Assembly: GCA_947369085.1 (NCBI GenBank)
Contig: CANBJR010000026.1
Span: 1 to 32,218, forward strand
DNA: 32,218 bases
Reading direction: 5' to 3'
From: an uncultured Clostridia bacterium
Lineage (GTDB): Bacteria > Bacillota > Clostridia > Oscillospirales > Acutalibacteraceae
The translations under genes and the position numbers were made by a program. The notes under the pieces are model-generated. The model worked only from the letters and a program-made list of their open reading frames with translations, did no database searches and was not told the DNA's origin. Below, in pieces: positions 30,718-32,218 of the stretch; position 1 is the first letter of the stretch; every line of letters starts with the position of its first letter.

Positions 30718-32217
30718 CTACCTTTTTACAGCGTATGTCCTCTCGTCTGCCGCTTTGATGAATGCAATCAGTCCCCAGCAAGCCATAATGCTTGAACCGC
30801 CTGCGCTTATAAACGGAAGCGTAACGCCCGTAAGCGGAAGAATATCGGTTGCGCCGAAAATATTAAGTGAAAGCTGAACAACAAGCAAGCCTGCCGCACA
30901 GCACGCTGAAATCGAATAGAATGTGCTTCTGCTTCGGGTAGTGATGGCACGTGCATAAATTACAAGCGCACCAACGGCAATTGCAATTGTAATTGCAACG
31001 ATAACGCCCATTTCCTCAGCCACAATGCCGAAAACAAGGTCGCTCTCCGACGCTCCGACCTGCTTTAAAAAGCCGTTGCCGATACCAACGCCGAAAAGTC
31101 CGCCGCTTGCTAAGAAGGTAAGCACGTGAGTCTGCTGATAGCCGCCCGACTCTGTTGCGTATTCCCAAACATGTCCCCACGCCTTAAATCTATCGGCAAT
31201 GTATGGCTTGAACTGCAAAATGAACGTTACTCCAAAAACAGCCGCCGCAACGGCGAGAATTATCGTTTTGAAGTCGCCCGAGCGCATAAACGCGATAAGC
31301 AAAAACGTCATAAAGAAGATAAGCGCCGTTCCGAAATCGCCCATAAACGCAAGCAAGCCTACGCATACGGCTGAAAATATAATAAACTCGATAAGGTTTT
31401 TGTTGGTCTGCAATTTATCAAGCGCACTTGCACCAATAAAAATATAGATTATCTTTACAAGCTCGGACGGCTGAATTGAAACAGGACCGATTACAATCCA
31501 GTTAGCCGCACCGTAAGTTATCTTGCCGAGCACTATACTCGACAAAAGCAGCAGAACCGCAGCAATCATCATAGGAAATCTGAGCTTGTTCACCTTATCG
31601 GGGTCCTCAATAATTTTGATGATTACGCAGAACAGCACCATTCCTATTGCCGCCGCAATAAGCTGAGTATAGGCGGAGCGTTCGTTCTGCCTTACAAGCA
31701 GCATTACACCAATTCCCGTAAGAAACAGCGCAAGGGCTTCAAGCTCAAAGTTAATTCGCTTTAATACAATTGTTGAAATGAAGAAAAATCCCCACTCAAC
31801 CGCCGCCAGAGCACCGAAAAGCACTAAAGGCGCATATTGATTTGTTGCGTCGTTCCAAAACATTGCTTCAACGCACATAAAGAAATGGAAAATCGTTACA
31901 AGCAACATAAGTTTCCACGATTTAATGGCGGGTTTATTGCTTACCTTTGAGAAAAACCAGCTTGATTTAAGTTGCTCGTCATACTCAGCACCCCGCTTAA
32001 ATTCAAATTCTGAGTTGCCAACGCCGATTACGTCGTCAATAAGTACCTGTTTTCTTCCTCGGATTCTCTTGCCGTTTACGTAAGTACCGCTTTTTGAGCC
32101 GGTGTCGGTAATAAACCAACCGTCCTTTCGCCTTAAAAGCACACAGTGATTTCTTGAAACGGCAGGGTCGTCAACGACAACATCGCTTGACTTGCTTCTG
32201 CCGATGGAGTTTTCCCA
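30718..32217 (-). CDS. FHA-domain FtsW/RodA/SpoVE-family peptidoglycan polymerase, 5' part missing
   Basis: A SEDS-family glycan polymerase whose gene runs past the right end of the window; 499 codons are visible. The upstream codons from the window edge read GRSKSSDVVVDDPAVSRNH, and with GTYVNGKRI they form an FHA domain, with the GRS, SRNH and GTYVNG residues that bind phosphothreonine peptides. A short linker is followed by about ten or more membrane spans with SEDS signatures: QPSELVKI, GDFGTALIFF, GGLFGVGIGNG and, near the end, LPLTGVTLPFISAGGSS. The true start lies outside the window; a GTG at 32142 inside the FHA domain is not the start. The fusion suggests control of wall synthesis by a Ser/Thr kinase of the PASTA type. 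Its partner PBP is the next gene. Confidence 0.93.
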   Translation of the reverse strand, partial: WENSIGRSKSSDVVVDDPAVSRNHCVLLRRKDGWFITDTGSKSGTYVNGKRIRGRKQVLIDDVIGVGNSEFEFKRGAEYDEQLKSSWFFSKVSNKPAIKSWKLMLLVTIFHFFMCVEAMFWNDATNQYAPLVLFGALAAVEWGFFFISTIVLKRINFELEALALFLTGIGVMLLVRQNERSAYTQLIAAAIGMVLFCVIIKIIEDPDKVNKLRFPMMIAAVLLLLSSIVLGKITYGAANWIVIGPVSIQPSELVKIIYIFIGASALDKLQTNKNLIEFIIFSAVCVGLLAFMGDFGTALIFFMTFLLIAFMRSGDFKTIILAVAAAVFGVTFILQFKPYIADRFKAWGHVWEYATESGGYQQTHVLTFLASGGLFGVGIGNGFLKQVGASESDLVFGIVAEEMGVIVAITIAIAVGALVIYARAITTRSRSTFYSISACCAAGLLVVQLSLNIFGATDILPLTGVTLPFISAGGSSIMACWGLIAFIKAADERTYAVKR

Positions 32218-32218
32218 G

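Noticed and set aside
1..32218. CRISPR array
   Set aside because: No regularly spaced direct repeats were seen; the repeats present are dispersed and palindromic.

Overview
The window looks like a chromosomal segment from a low-to-moderate GC Gram-positive gut or rumen Clostridia, most likely the Ruminococcus/Oscillospiraceae group. This is inferred from gene content: a rimP-to-truB translation operon of Firmicutes type, a dockerin-bearing secreted protein, a sortase-type pilin, a giant surface adhesin with starch-binding-like modules, and many short intergenic repeats. No phage, IS transposase, CRISPR array or rRNA was seen. Nearly all genes read as intact; the first and last are cut by the window ends.

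Layout. 1-1.6 kb (+): azlC (cut) and azlD, a branched-chain amino acid exporter pair, then a strong promoter, a yybP-ykoY manganese riboswitch and mntP. 1.7-5.7 kb: a secreted NlpC/P60 protein (+) and a membrane GHKL sensor kinase with a weak ATP-binding site (-). These two genes lie between 70-bp perfect inverted repeats and share a bidirectional terminator. 5.7-7.9 kb (-): a two-component system, response regulator then histidine kinase. 8.3-9.7 kb (+): a two-subunit class I fumarase with its own promoter and terminator.

9.7-16.9 kb (-): the operon rimP-nusA-ylxR-ylxQ-infB-rbfA-nrnA-truB, mostly overlapping or closely spaced, driven by one clear promoter. A degenerate interspersed repeat sits between nusA and ylxR, and a long hairpin between infB and rbfA. 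16.9-18.9 kb: a BspA-like leucine-rich-repeat protein with a C-terminal dockerin, then tRNA-Thr(GGT) followed by a row of hairpins, two of which carry inverted copies of tRNA T-arm sequence.

18.9-25.2 kb (-): a surface-structure locus. A GTG-started 1575-residue adhesin (CBM26-like modules, a fibro-slime core, Cna-B and FctA-like domains) precedes a 469-residue isopeptide pilin. Both end in non-LPXTG sorting-like signals, and no sortase is present. An 18-codon upstream ORF with a good ribosome binding site overlaps the adhesin start. 25.7-32.2 kb (-): secA, a class B PBP, and a cut FtsW/RodA protein with an N-terminal FHA domain, so septal or elongation wall synthesis appears linked to phosphoprotein signalling.

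The intergenic spaces at 5.2-5.7, 28.5-28.8 and 30.2-30.7 kb are filled by GTAGGG...CCCTAC inverted-repeat elements and copies of a second repeat family. The most unusual items are the uORF/adhesin/pilin locus with its unusual sorting motifs, the mirrored T-arm hairpins after tRNA-Thr, the repeat families, and the tandem dyads in front of the orphan GHKL gene.
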